From Uloborus plumipes (lineage: Eukaryota > Arthropoda > Arachnida > Araneae > Uloboridae): 64,000 nt of DNA. The notes beneath the pieces are model-generated. The model did no database searches and had not been told where the DNA came from. It was given only the letters and a program-made list of their open reading frames with translations. Made by a program: the position numbers and the translations under genes. Below, one piece after another: positions 40,830-53,500 of this stretch; the stretch's first letter is position 1, and each line of letters begins with the position of its first letter. Where the stretch lies: NCBI GenBank assembly GCA_038373865.1, contig JAXGGA010001181.1, forward strand, positions 1 through 64,000, written 5' to 3'.

Positions 40830-41434
40830 CAGTGCCCGCCACTAATAAAATCACTAGATTATAAAATCTATAAAGTCAAATCTGGAAGAACAGAATCAGT
40901 ACTATATCAAAACATGTAAAAAATATCCTTTAATAAAATCCTTTGCGCCGCGCCGTTTTATAAAATCAAGTTTTTGGAGAGTATATGTTAAAAAAAAGGG
41001 GGGGGGGGGGGGTACACGCTTTTTCTTGTCTGAATAAAACCAGAATTTTCTTTATCTTCAAGATGATAAAGGTTGACAGTTTCTCTCTTTCAGTTTGAGT
41101 AAAAATCGTTCGCTAGGAAAACATGCCTAAGCGTCAAGATTTAAGAATGATCTTTAACTTTCCAATTCTGTTTCTCAAACAACAATAAGTCAGTATTTTA
41201 AAACCCTTGTGTTATTAAAAAATATATACTTTTACATATAAGTTAAATTCGAATTGTGTTTAAATTAACTTAATATAAAATATAGATAATAGTATTTAAT
41301 TTATTTTTTACTTTGTTAAAACTTTAAAACCTTTTCTTTTTGGTAATTTTATATATGCCGGTTTATAAAATCAGCTGCTTAATGAAATCAAACCTCCTCG
41401 GAACAAACATGATTTTAATAAGCGGCGGGCACTG
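40830..41434. mobile_element. TA-flanked MITE with CAGTGCCCGCC ends
   Basis: Both ends read CAGTGCCCGCC inward, followed by a slightly shifted TAAAATCA. TA lies on both flanks (40828-40829 and 41435-41436). Subterminal repeats of TTATAAAATCA appear on both sides (for example 40856, 40955, 41365). The superfamily is Tc1/mariner/pogo by the TA duplication. Length is 605 bp, non-coding. A 15-G run lies inside at 40998-41012. Confidence 0.75.
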
Positions 41435-44400
41435 TATTTGGTTTGCTTATATAAGAATCAAAATAAGAAACACACTGTTTAACTACTGATGAGATGAAAA
41501 GGTAAACATCCGGTTTACAAGTGGAAACCAAAGTATCTATTAGTTTTCAGAAGAGCCAGTTTCCCGTTACAAACTTGTATTAATCTTTAAATTAAGTAGG
41601 ATTAAATTGAAATGAACGAAACACGCGCATCACACGATTCGGTCTTCCATTCATTAAGATAGAATCGTTTTAACTGGTTTATTCATCATCTCGCCTAAAA
41701 GTCTTATCTCTTACCTGTAGCGAGGCACCGCAGGAGGGCCGTAGGATAGGAAAATACAATAGGGGCGGAGAAGGTGGGCTGACAGGTGATGGCTCTCAGT
41801 CGACGTAGGGAAAAAAATTGTGTGAAAGGGGAAACTTCTGCAACAGGGATTCTTGGAGGGATTTTCCTTCTAACTCCTGCTAGGAAAACGTATTTGCTAA
41901 ATTGTGAGGCCTAACGTAAATAGCTCTCAGCACCGTGTGTTGAAGTATTTTTTTTTTCCCTTTGCACCAAAACTTTATTTCTGAGTACAGTTCCTACTTT
42001 TTAAGAAAATGTATTCTATGTATCATCCTAAAAGTTTCAATGCATTTTTTATAATTCATTTTCTGTTTATGCATTTGATAGATTTCCTGATATGCAATCT
42101 GAAAAATGCTGTAATCATCGAGATGATAGTTTCGTCACATTAATACTTATAATTGATTTTCTACTTAATATTTAATACTTAGCATTTAATATTTTTGAGA
42201 CATGATATACAATCTGAAAAATGCTGTAAACATTTAGGCAATGAAAACTTAAATAAAAGTGTATTTAATTAGAAATGGAGCGAAGCTTCGACCAAGTCGA
42301 AGCTTCGGCGATTTATTTAATAAAATAATTTATTAATTTTTAGTTATAGGCATATAATTTCAGTTTTTGTTAAGTTTATCATTTGTTAAGTTTATCAATC
42401 CGTTGACAAAATTTAACCCATTTTATAGATATTGATCAAGATTATTAACAATAGTCTAAGAGTATAAAACATCCAGACAATTAACAAAAGTAGACTGAAA
42501 AGCTGAACTTTTATTTATTTTTTATCAAGTAAAATATGAGAAGAGTGCCCTTTCTTTGCACATCCATTTGATGAAACATATTAAGTCTCGATTTCATTTA
42601 AAGGAAAAAGCTTATTTGAAATTTAATTATTTTTTTATTTTATTTTATTGATATAAAGTTTCAAAATTAAACATATCGAATATTTTATTTTAAATATTAA
42701 TTCTGAATGATATGTAAGGAAAAATGCTCGTACATGACTCTAAAAATTTAAAACTTTAACAAGAATATTTAGATGTCCACAACAGTATTAAGAAGATATA
42801 ATGTAGACAGCAGCTAATTTCTTGTTAAATTATTCTGTGATTTACAATTTGATATTAGTTAATTTATTATAAACATCAACATACACAATCTGCGGCGCGG
42901 CCCGTGAATGCATTTAGTTTTTTCTTGTGTTAAAAAAATGAAAAAAAAAAAATTTTTTTTGAAAAGTTTTTTTTTTTCTTAGAATGGGAAAGAAAAAGTA
43001 AAAAAAGATTTTCCGAACAAAATCTTAAATTATACACACCATATAAAAATGCTCTAGAAAAGTTTTTAAAAAATAATTTGAAAATAGATATCAGGACTTT
43101 GAGCTTTTCACTTTTCAAGCCAATGTATAGTGGACCAGCACTGATTCAGCAAACCTAATAATTGTTATAATAAGGCCACGACACGAAAAAAAAAGTGCCA
43201 TTTTGAACAACACACAACTTATTTTTTAATATTTCATTGCTTAAGGCTTATGTTTCCATATGAAATGTTAAAATACTGCTCATTTGGCTTTTATACGTTG
43301 AATGTTTTGCGCACGTGTAAGGCGTAATTTTAGGACTTATCTGTAATTTTTCAGCAATCTTTTAGCATCGACTTTCAGGTTACGATTTCTCTTATTATTT
43401 TCAAAGTAGCACACAATCAAAATCATTTCGAGCAAGAATACAAACGAATTTTTAAAAATAAATACGAACCTTTTTTAACCACTATTTTTGATTGTTGAAC
43501 TTACCGTCACCAAGTGGAGAATGGATATTCTCCGATCTAAAAGACGTAAAATTAAATTATTTAGAGTTTTTGTTGATGAAGCTCTTGTATAAAAGTTGGA
43601 GCTAATTGACTTGCTGAGATCTGATATATGCAAAACAAGTTTCTGATTTTTGTTGCTTTCGAAGTTCCATAAATCTTAACCTCCATGATTAACCATTATT
43701 AAGGAAAATGCAAGCATATTGAGAATTCATACAAACAACAATTAGCCCAATCTATCAAACTTGGTTAACAAAAGTCTTAGCTATCCAACTGCTAATTTCA
43801 ATTTCATATCATTTCACTGAATTTTTAGTTGTATAATGGTTATAATGTTTGTTATTATGACTACTTTTTGTTAATTCGGCATTTTGTTTGATATTTATAT
43901 AATATCTAGATAAGGATAAAATTTTGTCTTTGCACTGTTTAGCCCTGTTGCTTTTAGTTTTGTCAAGATTACTTTTTGAACCTTATATTGCTCTAATTAC
44001 ATAATTATTTTATATTGCTGAAGAAAATGTTTAATTTCTTTAGTTTTGCTGCCGAATGTTTGAGTTCTGTTCTGATCTTTCTTTTAAAAGCATTTTTAAA
44101 GAAAACTCATTTCGTGTTATAGACAATTATTAGTCATGTACACCATAAGCCATAAGTATTTGCTTTTAAAAATGTCTTTCAATAGGAAGTCTTTTTTTAT
44201 ATATGATAGTTTTTTCATCATTGGATTAGCATTTTTGTTGAGTTTTGCATCATTGGGTTTTGATAATAATGCTTTTTGTATTACAATTTATGAAAGTACT
44301 ATTGTTGGAGTTTGTGTACTTTCATGCATGAAAGTAAATGATGAAGTTCAAGATTGTTAAAGCACAACATTGCAAAAATATTGCATACATGTAACAAATT

Positions 44401-46143
44401 TTCCAAAACATACATAATTTTCTGCCTCTCGTAGCTAAGCAGCCGCAAAAGGAAGGGCTGCTTAACATCAGAAGCTCAAAATATTTTCACTGTAAAAGAT
44501 ATAGCTTTTTACTTTGAATCATGTGCATTCAATATTTTACAGTTGAGTAATTTAATAAAATTATTATTTTTCTCCCAAAATATCATTTAGTGAAAAGATT
44601 CAATATTTCAATTAGATACTAGCTGCTTGGTCCGGCATTGCACGGCCTACCTCTGAACAAAAAATTAACAAAACTTAAATATTTTACACGACGGCCTTCT
44701 TACTAATTTTTTTCTAAAAGCTCTTTTATTTTTGCGTTTCACAGTGTAGTTTTTTACTATACATTTATCATATACATATCATAGCGTGATGTAATTAAAA
44801 TAGTTTTTTTAATAGATTGTTGTCTTATTAACGCGGTGAAACTGCCGAGGACAGCCATGCCATAATAAAGGTTTTCGAAATAACAACTCATATCCATTAT
44901 AATGCTTAGGATTTCTCATTTTTTGTTCTCCTACTTTTCAAATAATTTATATTGCAAAAACTACAAGAGTTGTTCGCGATAAAAATTAATACTACGTACG
45001 TGGCCTGCTAATGAGTTTCACGCTTGATTCAGTTAAGCCTTCATTCAAACTTCTCATTATCATTATTATTATTATTATTATTACTTTTTCGTATCAACCA
45101 CGTTTCGTAACAATGGATTCCTTACTTATTCATGTAGGACAAATCGTTTTAGATTTGAGCAAAATTTGTAGATTTTTCTCTATTTCTTAAGAATCCCTTC
45201 ATCAAACCTTACGTCAGTTAAAAATAATAAGCCGAAAAAATTATGAATCTATCGATACCTGGTTAGACAGTTCATTGGCATTCAGGAGAAAGAAGCAGGA
45301 CTCAATACAAATAATACAATAAAATATTTTTTTTAAAAAGTGACAATATCTCAAAACCTGAGGGGAAGGGGCAATTACCCTTCCAAATGATGGGCTTGCA
45401 TCGCATGCGGCCCACCAATAATGCTACTGTTACGTGTTTACCCTTTACTGAAAAAGGTTGTGCTCCCCTACTGTAGAACATGCTTTTCATATTGCATATA
45501 AAGGTTTGAATTACTTAGTTACAATAAAAAACATTAGAAATGTCTTCTTTTCTTGTACTAACAGTACAAAACTAACAAAAAACTTTAATTAATGAAATTA
45601 ATTAAAAAAACCGAATTTATTTTGTATTTTTAGTGTCACTTAAAGCTCAAAATGTTACATCGAAATAACCGATGGGATTAATCTTGAAAAAAAAAGCATG
45701 TTTTATGTATTCGGATGCATTGTCGGAGAAGGATTGTTTATACCGCTCATTAATGTTGCACTTTTTATAGTTTCATCATCGACGGTAATTCGGCACATGT
45801 GATTTTGATAAATTAATAGTTTCCCTCCCCGGGTCGATTACATGTAACTGAAGCTCATTCTGGTGAGAAATTAATATCGATGAAGTAGATAAAACGCGAG
45901 TAAAAAAAATGGCTAAAGAATAACCACCAACGTGTTTTATGTGAAAAGGGGTTGGTAGGGACGAAAAAAAATCCCTGCGAAACCCCTCTTGGAATCCAGA
46001 ACTGGCCCCTCTTTTGATTGACGTTATCTCTCCCCATAGGGCGTGACACATGGGCTTGACCAACTCGTCAAAGTAACTCGCGTTATCAGCTTTAGGCGAA
46101 ATAGTGTGCATACCTTTTAACTAGCCCCACACAGACTCCCAGG
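41435..46143. other. AT-rich non-coding stretch, no gene supported
   Basis: No coding region was recognised. Noted: ACTAGCTGCTTGGTCCGGCA at 44629-44648, resembling the start of the retroelement-like block at 51651; a (TTA)n run near 45056-45083; and around 45380-45480 a GC-richer block with GCATCGCATGCGGCCC followed by GAAAAAGGTTGTGCTCCCCT, which looks like one end of a hAT-like element, with no partner found. The 111-codon minus frame at 45776-46111 has no recognisable domain. Confidence 0.45.
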
Positions 46144-46684
46144 CAGGGGTGCCCATCCCCCCCCCAAGCGCAATGGCGCATTTCCCCCCCCCCCCCCCCA
46201 ATTTTTTCTCAACCCTTTTGTGCGATTTATTTTTTTATTTTAACCCCTCTTTTTTATTTTATTTATTTTTTAAATGATATTTATTTATTTTTAAATATTA
46301 TTTATTTATTTATTTTAAATATTATTATTTTTTATTTATTTTTTTAAATTATAACTATTACTTTTTTATATATTATTAATTTTTTAGAAGTACTAATTAT
46401 GCGCAGAATAGAATAGCTTTTTTCCTCTTCCAGACATTCCAAGCACACACGCAAACACAAAATAAATAAATAAATAAGTAAGTAAAATAATAATAAAGAA
46501 ATAAGTAAAATAATAATAAAGAAATTCATGAATAATTTTTATTTAAAAATATCAGAAAATAATTTAAATTAAAAAAATAAATAATTAAAAAATTTAAGTA
46601 AATAAATTAGTTTTAAAAAATCCCAACCAAAAATTTTGATGGCGCAACTTGCGCCATAATCCCCCCCCCCCGTGGGCACCCCAG
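46144..46684. mobile_element. hAT-like MITE with perfect 8-bp target duplication CTCCCAGG
   Basis: The ends are CAGGGGTGCCCA and, read inward from the right, CTGGGGTGCCCA. CTCCCAGG flanks both sides exactly (46136-46143 and 46685-46692). Subterminal C-runs and palindromic GGCGCA/TGCGCC words occur at both ends (AAGCGCAATGGCGCA on the left, GATGGCGCAACTTGCGCC on the right). The middle (about 46215-46615) is almost entirely T/A with TTTA and AAAT periodicity. Non-coding, 541 bp. Confidence 0.88.
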
Positions 46685-48204
46685 CTCCCAGGCACCATGG
46701 TAAATTGATCGTCGGGCCCCCTTTCCTCCATAAAACTCGTAAAATTTATGCCAATTCGTTTTCGCTTGATATGGCCTCTCGGCGGCAATGAGTATTGTAA
46801 GAAACGACTTAGGAACAGCAAAAGTATAAGTTTCGGAAACTAAACCTGATTAAGATCGAGAAGTTCATGACACGTACGGAAATATAACGACATAAAAGGC
46901 ACTGAAAAGAAAAAATATATTGACTAGGTACATTAAAAGGCGTTTCGCTTCTGTATAGTACAGTACGAGCACATCCGAAAAAGGTGTTTAAAATGAATTC
47001 CGAAACATGGACAGAGGCGGGGTATATATTGAAAAAGTCATTACGGAATGTTAGTTTTGAGCTACAAAAATAAAAAAAAAATGTTTCTGCTGAAAAATAC
47101 TCAACAGCAAAGAATATATATTTTTAAAAAATGGCGTGAAACTGAAGGTGACACCGAGAGAAAAAAAAAATACAAAAGCAGCTCGTTTAGAACATTTTTA
47201 TCCGCTGGATAAAATTATCCCCGTCTTGGAAGAAGAGGAGCAGCCTAATATTCTCCCGGCCGGCGTGAAGTGAAGTGAATAGAGCGAAAATTGCTCCCGA
47301 GAAGAGGAAGATACAAGATGTATGGGAACACAACAAATCTAAACAAAGAGTAATAGTTGGATGGGGAGGCGGAAGGGAGCGAATAGAAAGTCTGGAGAAT
47401 AGATACAATACGTCAAATCAATGGAACCCGAAAAGAAGTCGCCTAAAAAAATTGATTCCCCAATCTGTATTCTCGTCTGCGGATGTTTTAGAACCGGGAG
47501 AGAATATCGGGTATCAGGAAAAGGCGTTGATTCTTCGGGAAGGAGTGAGAGCGAAACTGAAGAACTGGATTTAAGGAGGGAGGGAAGAGCAGCATTTTTT
47601 TTTAAGGGAGGAGTTAACGGTGTAGCTTTATACTTAACAATTACAATAAAGGCAATATTAATATATTTCTCACATGTACATAATAAATATGTATCGGAGA
47701 AATACTAGGAATTTTTCGCCGGCTTGAATCATATTCATAAACACAAAAGCTTTAGATTTCATTAGTTCAATTTATAATTTCGCTGTTATTGTTATTTAAT
47801 ATTATTATTCACAAACAGAACAGCAACATTGTGATCAAGAAAAGTGAATAATTACAAAAGTAGCAAAGAAACTTTCGATAGCTTGTTTTATTCAAAAAGA
47901 AATGATGACGACAAGAGGAATTGATATGAGAGATACAACAGTAAATTAAATTATAATAATGGCTAGTAATGGCAATACTTTAAAAGAAATAAGCTTCGCT
48001 GCAAGTAATATAGATTGCAAGACACATTTCAAGTTTGAGAAATGTAACAGTTATTCAAGAATAAAACAAAGAAGCGTCACGATTTATTTTTTTTAACTAC
48101 TAATATTTTTTTATTTCAAAATAAGGTAGATTGGGGGAAGATGCCGTATCATGTGTTTCACCCACAAGAATCAGCAAAAACAGCTAGCCAATCAGAATTA
48201 GTTC
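46685..48204. other. Non-coding stretch
   Basis: No gene is supported. Two overlapping plus-strand frames at 47275-47708 (95 and 99 codons) and a 73-codon minus frame show no recognisable domain. Confidence 0.4.
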
Positions 48205-48725
48205 TGCGGCATTGATGTCGATGTTTTGGAAACATCGATGTTTTAGCTAAAAAGTCGATGTTTTTTCCATCGATGTTTAAGGGTCGATGTTTTTTCAAAA
48301 TCGATGCTTTGGGTTCGATGTTTTTTGGACATCGATGTTTCATAATCCATCAAAGAAATCTTGATAAAAATATGCAATAAGCAGACGTGTTAAGAAGTTT
48401 TTATCTTTAATGAGAAGTTTCAGTATAATTATCATTGAAAAACATTTTCTATGAATATTGTCGATGTTTCGCACTCGATGTTTCTAAAACATCTCTAGTT
48501 TGCTTTCGCCGTTTTTTATTTTCTTTTTTTTTCTTTATTATTATTATTATTATTATTATTTATTTCATTATTATTTTTCACGTCGATATTTAATGTTTCA
48601 GCAAAAAAAGAAATTCATACTTTTTTACGGCCAAAAGTTACATCGTTTATCTCAGCCGTTACTCTATCAATCTCGTTAGAAGACGTTTTTGATAGTTACC
48701 ATCGATGTTTTATGTTCAATGTTAA
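48205..48725. repeat. Dispersed TCGATGTTTT repeats
   Basis: TCGATGTTT occurs roughly ten times between 48210 and 48345, in both orientations because CATCGATG is self-complementary. Looser copies lie near 48470-48485 and 48700-48720. A (TTA)n run sits at about 48537-48561. The frame through it gives a repetitive KHR/NID peptide that is not a gene. Confidence 0.7.
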
Positions 48726-48727
48726 TT

Positions 48728-48826
48728 GTTAGTTTTACAGTTTATTGCTGTTCATTTTGCAGTTTTAAATTGAAACTTCGGCTGCCAGTATGACACAGTA
48801 AAAACAACAGTTTATTTCTTGCAGTG
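48728..48826 (+). mobile_element. CACTG foldback MITE, copy K (right-end fragment)
   Basis: Only the right part remains: TTTTACAGTTTATTGCTG, then GAAACTTCGGCTGCCAGTAT and the terminus TTTATTTCTTGCAGTG, followed by TA. The left end is missing; the sequence before it belongs to the TCGATGTTTT cluster. Confidence 0.7.
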
Positions 48827-49290
48827 TAGAATACAACCATATTGTGTAGAAAAGGGATAAAACTTTCCAATTCGGTTTCGCTTCAGTCTAAAACGAAACA
48901 TCGAACAAAACAGATCCTCTTCCCAAAATCAGGGCCCGTCCACTCCGAGCCAGAGGAAAAAGAAATCACAACAAAGTCATCGATCACGGCGCTTTTCAAT
49001 AGTTTTTAATTCCAGTAGAGAGCCGGAGTTAAGAGGAACGTGATCGGTTTTGCTTCCGGGGCTCAGGAATATTCCGAACGTGTCCCCGAGACTCATCACG
49101 GAAGAGGAAAGAACAAGTGGCGAGACTCTCTTCCACTGCGATAGATTTCCGAATTGGATTGATTGGAGCCTCTCGCGAAGTTCTGGCTTAAACAATGATT
49201 TGTTTGTTTGTGTGTGTTCCGTTCACGGCTATCGGCGGATTAGTTTGTAAATTAACTTGAACGACAATTTCAGTTTTTCGGTAAAACGGA
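48827..49290. other. Short unique stretch
   Basis: About 460 bp, moderately GC-rich near 48900-49180, with overlapping frames on both strands (66 and 72 codons) and no recognisable domain. Not called as a gene. Confidence 0.4.
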
Positions 49291-49618
49291 AATAAAAATG
49301 AACTGTTGATTTTACACTCCAATTTTGACAGCCGAAATTCCAATTTAAAACTGCAAAATGCACAGTTATAAAGTGTAAAAACTAGTAATTTTACAGTTTC
49401 CTACTGTAAAGCAAGCAATTTTACAGTTGATTGCCGTAAAATTTTGCTGTATTATACTGTAAAAAGAACAGAAAAAATGGCCACAGAGGTTCCACTTTAA
49501 AGCTGCAAAATGCAAACTGTAAAATTTTTACAGTTTATTACTGTAAAATTAGAAATTTTTAGTTTATTACTATAAAATTAGCTGTATTATACTGTAAAAA
49601 CATCCATTTTTTACAGCG
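49291..49618 (-). mobile_element. CACTG foldback MITE, copy G (left end decayed, two modules)
   Basis: The left end is diverged (GGAAATAAAAATGAACTGTT); the right end TTTTTTACAGCG is followed by TA. Blocks GACAGCCGAAATTCCAATTT and GGCCACAGAGGTTCCACTTT mark two modules in minus orientation, and the internal palindromes are of the TTTTACAGTTTATTACTGTA type. Confidence 0.7.
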
Positions 49619-50392
49619 TATATATAATTCGGCGAAATTTGGAGTTGCACACAATAAATTGATAACTTCCCCTTTCCCAAAAATTAAGTTTGAGGCTCCC
49701 CTTCCAACCACAAAAACTGCTTTAACTCCGTATAATACCGTTTAATTCTGACATAAAATAGATTTGAAAAAGCGGAAGCGCCACGCCTGCCAACCACAAA
49801 CTATCACAAAAACAAAGCTAGAATAAACAGCTTCTAAGAAAAAGAGAGAAAAGATGCGCTGCAAGTTGTTGCGGGGAGCTAAAAATGTATTTCGTTTGAT
49901 GCTCAAAAGTGCATTCAGCATTTTTAAAAGCCACTCTTCTTTTTTGTTTCAAGAGTAACATTTGTAAATGTTACAATGTTTCTATAAGCAGAGTCGGAAA
50001 CATTGAGGGCTCCATCGCGCGGAACAGGAAAGGTTTTTTCTTAATTGTTCGGAATCTGGGAGGAGATATTTCAGAGGCAGACGAGATGACAGGGGGACAT
50101 AAATCCAGCAATTGTGGTGTCAGAAGCGAAACTCGAAATGCTCTTATGCCAGCGAAATGGACAAAGGGATTCAAAATTAGGGGCGCCAACGAGGCAGGGA
50201 GCCAGGGAAGAGATTTGAGCAGACATTCGAGAAAAAGGGAGGGGGGGGGGGGCGCTGCTTCCTGTGCGGACAAGAGCAGTTGGAAATTCGTAAGAAATGA
50301 TAAAGATTCAAAAATGTTTAAGATGATGAGCTACTTATTACGGTAAAAAAAAGGATAAATTCGTCGTGGACAGGTAAACCAACACTGCAAAA
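49619..50392. other. Non-coding stretch with an unsupported 145-codon frame
   Basis: The plus-strand frame at 49909-50346 is one of the longest in the window but is low in complexity toward its end (GGGGAA run from a 10-G tract). It overlaps a 100-codon frame on the other strand and resembles no family I know. I do not call it a gene. Confidence 0.35.
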
Positions 50393-50607
50393 AATAATTG
50401 TCGTTTTTGCAGTATAATACTGGCAGCAAAGGCTTCAGTTTAAAACTGTAAAATGCACAGTAATAAACTGTAAAAATAGTTGTTTTACAGCTTATTACTG
50501 TAAAGCAGCAATGTTACAATTTATAATTGTAAAATTAGCAATTTTTACAGTTTGTCACTGTAAAGTTAGCTGTGTTATACTGTAAAACCACATCGATTTT
50601 TACAGTG
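50393..50607 (-). mobile_element. CACTG foldback MITE, copy H (single module)
   Basis: It starts CACTGCAAAAAATAATTG and ends ATCGATTTTTACAGTG. The flanks are AA on the left and TA on the right, so the duplication is imperfect. The block GGCAGCAAAGGCTTCAGTTT and the palindromes follow the family pattern. It is the shortest complete copy, 215 bp. Confidence 0.82.
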
Positions 50608-51650
50608 TATACAGAAAAAAAACATAGAAATACATTTTTTTTTGAGCACGTGGATTTAATTAAAATACCTGAATTGCCATGAGCTGAAAAACACAATAAA
50701 CAAATAAATAAAAAGGTAGATAACCCTTCATTTCATATTTTTCTGGGTTCATAGACAATGCAGATCAAGTCGAAAAACAACAGAAACTATGCTCACCTAC
50801 ATGTAAATACATTATTTTTTTAGAACAGAGGGGGCGGGGGAAGGGGCAATCACGCTCGCCAGACCCCCTCAAATAACAGACCTGGGATAGGTGGGCTCAA
50901 ATGAAGCCTCTATGCCTTAACAAATTGAAAATGAAAGTATGGTAGAAAATAAAAGTTTCTGTCTTTCGATTGACAGATGATGATTTCTTATTATTTCAAA
51001 AAAGATAATCAGAAATGGAATAAACTGCAGAGAGCTTTTTCCGATTACAGCCCATAATATTTTTGTGCCATATTTTATTTTTGAACATTCCAGTGATATT
51101 TCTGCATCTAAAATTATGTCTTACGGCACCAAATAAAACTTTTGAATTTCAGAAAATAATTTCATATCACGAACAATGTTCTAAAATTCCGTAAAATAGT
51201 TTTAAACGGGAGACTATATTTTCGAAGAAAATAGAAGAATTTCGGGAATCATGCAATGATCTTCTTGATCTTTAGATTTTATTTCCGACCTATTTTTATA
51301 ACGTTATGAGAGTTAATTCCATCAGCTGCCCACAAAAGCTGAACACCAAAAAAAAAAAAAATCTATTAACTAAAATTGATTTTAAAAATATCTATCGAAG
51401 ACCTTCGCGATGTCTTGACTGATCCACTGTCTAATTCTTCAATATAATCTATAGAAAGTGAAGTAAAAAATTAAATTATTCAAGAAATTTCAAATTATTG
51501 CATACAAGTATCTCCTGTTTAAAAAGAACTCCTTTTCCGATAGGAAACCAATGAATGTATGGATGAAAAAACATAAAACACGAAATCAATATGAAAAAGC
51601 ACCCAGTAAAAAAAAGCAATACATATTGGTACAGAGGTCTTTTTTATGTC
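50608..51650. other. AT-rich non-coding stretch
   Basis: No gene or repeat is assigned. A short GC-richer block at about 50826-50900 (GGGGGCGGGGGAAGGGGCAA) could be the end of an element. Confidence 0.4.
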
Positions 51651-52298
51651 TAACTAGCTATTTGGCCCGGCTCTGCACGGGATCTAACTTGAGGAAAAAT
51701 GTCATGTCAAGTGTTGCGTGTGTCTAAAAGTCCCGATCAAATTAAAGTCAATAGCTGGCTGGAACGCAATAAGAAAAATTAATCAATCGCCAAAATTTTT
51801 TTAAATCCGTCCGTTACAGGAAAAGCCTAAAGCAAAAGCAAGAATTTTATTTGTTTATGTTCAAGAAAAAAATGGCAACACCTTTTTCTCATTAATAATT
51901 TATTTCACCCTATTTCATTTATTTCACGTTCGTGCAGACGATTCTTATAAATCCAATTTAAAATGGATATTTCCAAATTTTCAAATGCTCATATCTTTCT
52001 ACAGGGTGGAGATATCGATTAGTGGTTTTGAAAACCATTGGAAGGAAACTTTCCTAAAAGGTATTTTTTCCGTTATTTCGAATGAGACCAAGATCGAGAA
52101 GATCCGATAAGTATTTCAAAAAATAGAGCCATTTTGAAGTCCTTTATTCGAAATTCGAACGGATCGGTACTTTTTTTCCCGCTCAAAAACCACCCTATGA
52201 TCCTTCCCGGGTGCCCAAATATCTCCCTGCCAAATTTCGCCCAGATCCGACGTAAACTGTGGATTTGTATAAGGTACACCCACACACACACACACACA
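51651..52298 (+). mobile_element. Retroelement-like block with microsatellite tail
   Basis: It opens with CTAGCTATTTGGCCCGGCTC, a start shared in diverged form with 44629-44660. It closes with GCCAAATTTCGCCCAGATCC and a (CA)n tract at 52276-52298. A 3' region reading CCAAATTTnGnnnAGATCCG followed by a short tandem repeat is typical of non-LTR (RTE/CR1-like) or SINE 3' ends. A diverged relative (GGAAATTTGGTGAAAATCTG) lies at 57160-57180. No target duplication was identified, and the boundaries and class are tentative. Confidence 0.4.
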
Positions 52299-53449
52299 TA
52301 TTCTTTGTTTTATTTATGTGGATTTCAAGTTTATTTATTTGTTGAAAAAAAGAAAGACAATGAAGTGCTACTTTTTAACTAGTACTACTAAGAACATAGT
52401 TTATATTATCAAGTAAATTAATCAATAATCAAAAATTATTTTCTCTTTTTTTTTAACTTTGAATCTGGTGAGTTGCAGAGTCAGAATGAAATTTAAAACA
52501 ACACAACAAGATTGTTTTGAACAATGTTTTCATTCTAAATTCAACACTTTTTTATATTCATACAACACGCCATACAGCTTGGAAACAGCTGTTTACACTC
52601 TATTATAGGAGGTGGAAAATCGCCGAAAATATACAAACGAAAAGGGAAGAAATGGTATAAGCGTCTGAGAATCATAGGCGTGGGTTCCACAAAACGTTAA
52701 ATATTGCCTCTAGGCAATGGCTACTTGATAATATATTTTCCTTCATAAAGTATTAAAAAAAATAATTAAAAGCTTGATAAATATAACCGACCTTTCAAAC
52801 TGTTTAAAGATTACTATTTTAAGTACAATATTTATAAAAGCTAATATTTACCCTTTTCAATCTAAATGCAAATTTTAAGAGCTAAAAAACTGAAACTGAA
52901 ATTATTCATAAGAGTAAAAATGATGAAAAGATTTATTTCCTAGCCCTCCCTAAGAAAAAATATACGCCATAGATCCAGCACGGACAACTAAACATAGCAA
53001 AAAAATTCGCTTGGAAAAAGGAAGTAAAGCATAAAAATGAGCTGTGGTGGTTTAGAAAATGGCCAAGTTAGTGTTTCAGTATATAAAAATTTATGTCTTG
53101 AATTTCTACTCATTCAATTTTTCCAGGTTCAACTTTGTTCCAGGAAAATAATTAATTATGCCACGTGTGTAACACGTTATTTTACCTTCCTATTACAAAT
53201 TTCAATACTTCGCAAACGTCTAAGAGATTTCAAACATTTTAAAAACATTGTTCAACTATTGTGCCCATGTTATGTATAAACAAAGAGAATGTTTTCCATA
53301 TTTGTCCTGTATTTTTTATGAAGTCTGTTCATAAACCAGATTTTGGATACTGTGAGGAATCCAGAAGATCAGCACATTAGATGAAAGGAGTGTCAAAAAG
53401 TCTCTTTCTTGAACATATGGACGTCCTCAGTTTCATTTGAGTAAAACAA
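52299..53449. other. AT-rich non-coding stretch
   Basis: No gene is supported. The 80-codon plus frame at 53037-53279 has no recognisable domain. Confidence 0.4.
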
Positions 53450-53500
53450 CACTGTACAAAATAGATATTGTTTTTACAGTATAATGCAGCTAATTTTATT
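53450..53500 (+). mobile_element. CACTG foldback MITE, copy J (left-end fragment)
   Basis: CACTGTACAAAATAGATATTG followed by TTTTTACAGTATAATGCAGC and TAATTTTAT matches the left arm of the family, then stops. Only about 50 bp remain. Confidence 0.65.

Noticed and set aside
45380..45480. hAT-like element with GCATGCGGCCC subterminal sequence
   Set aside because: One end looks plausible, but no partner end or target duplication was found.
45776..46111. 111-codon minus-strand frame
   Set aside because: No recognised domain and an overlapping 64-codon frame on the same strand; it may be inside an unidentified repeat.
48158..48343. Repetitive KHR/NID peptide frame on the minus strand
   Set aside because: It is just the translation of the TCGATGTTTT repeat cluster.
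49909..50346. 145-codon plus-strand frame
   Set aside because: No domain, composition drifting into low complexity through a G tract, a long frame on the opposite strand, no splice or start context I can defend.
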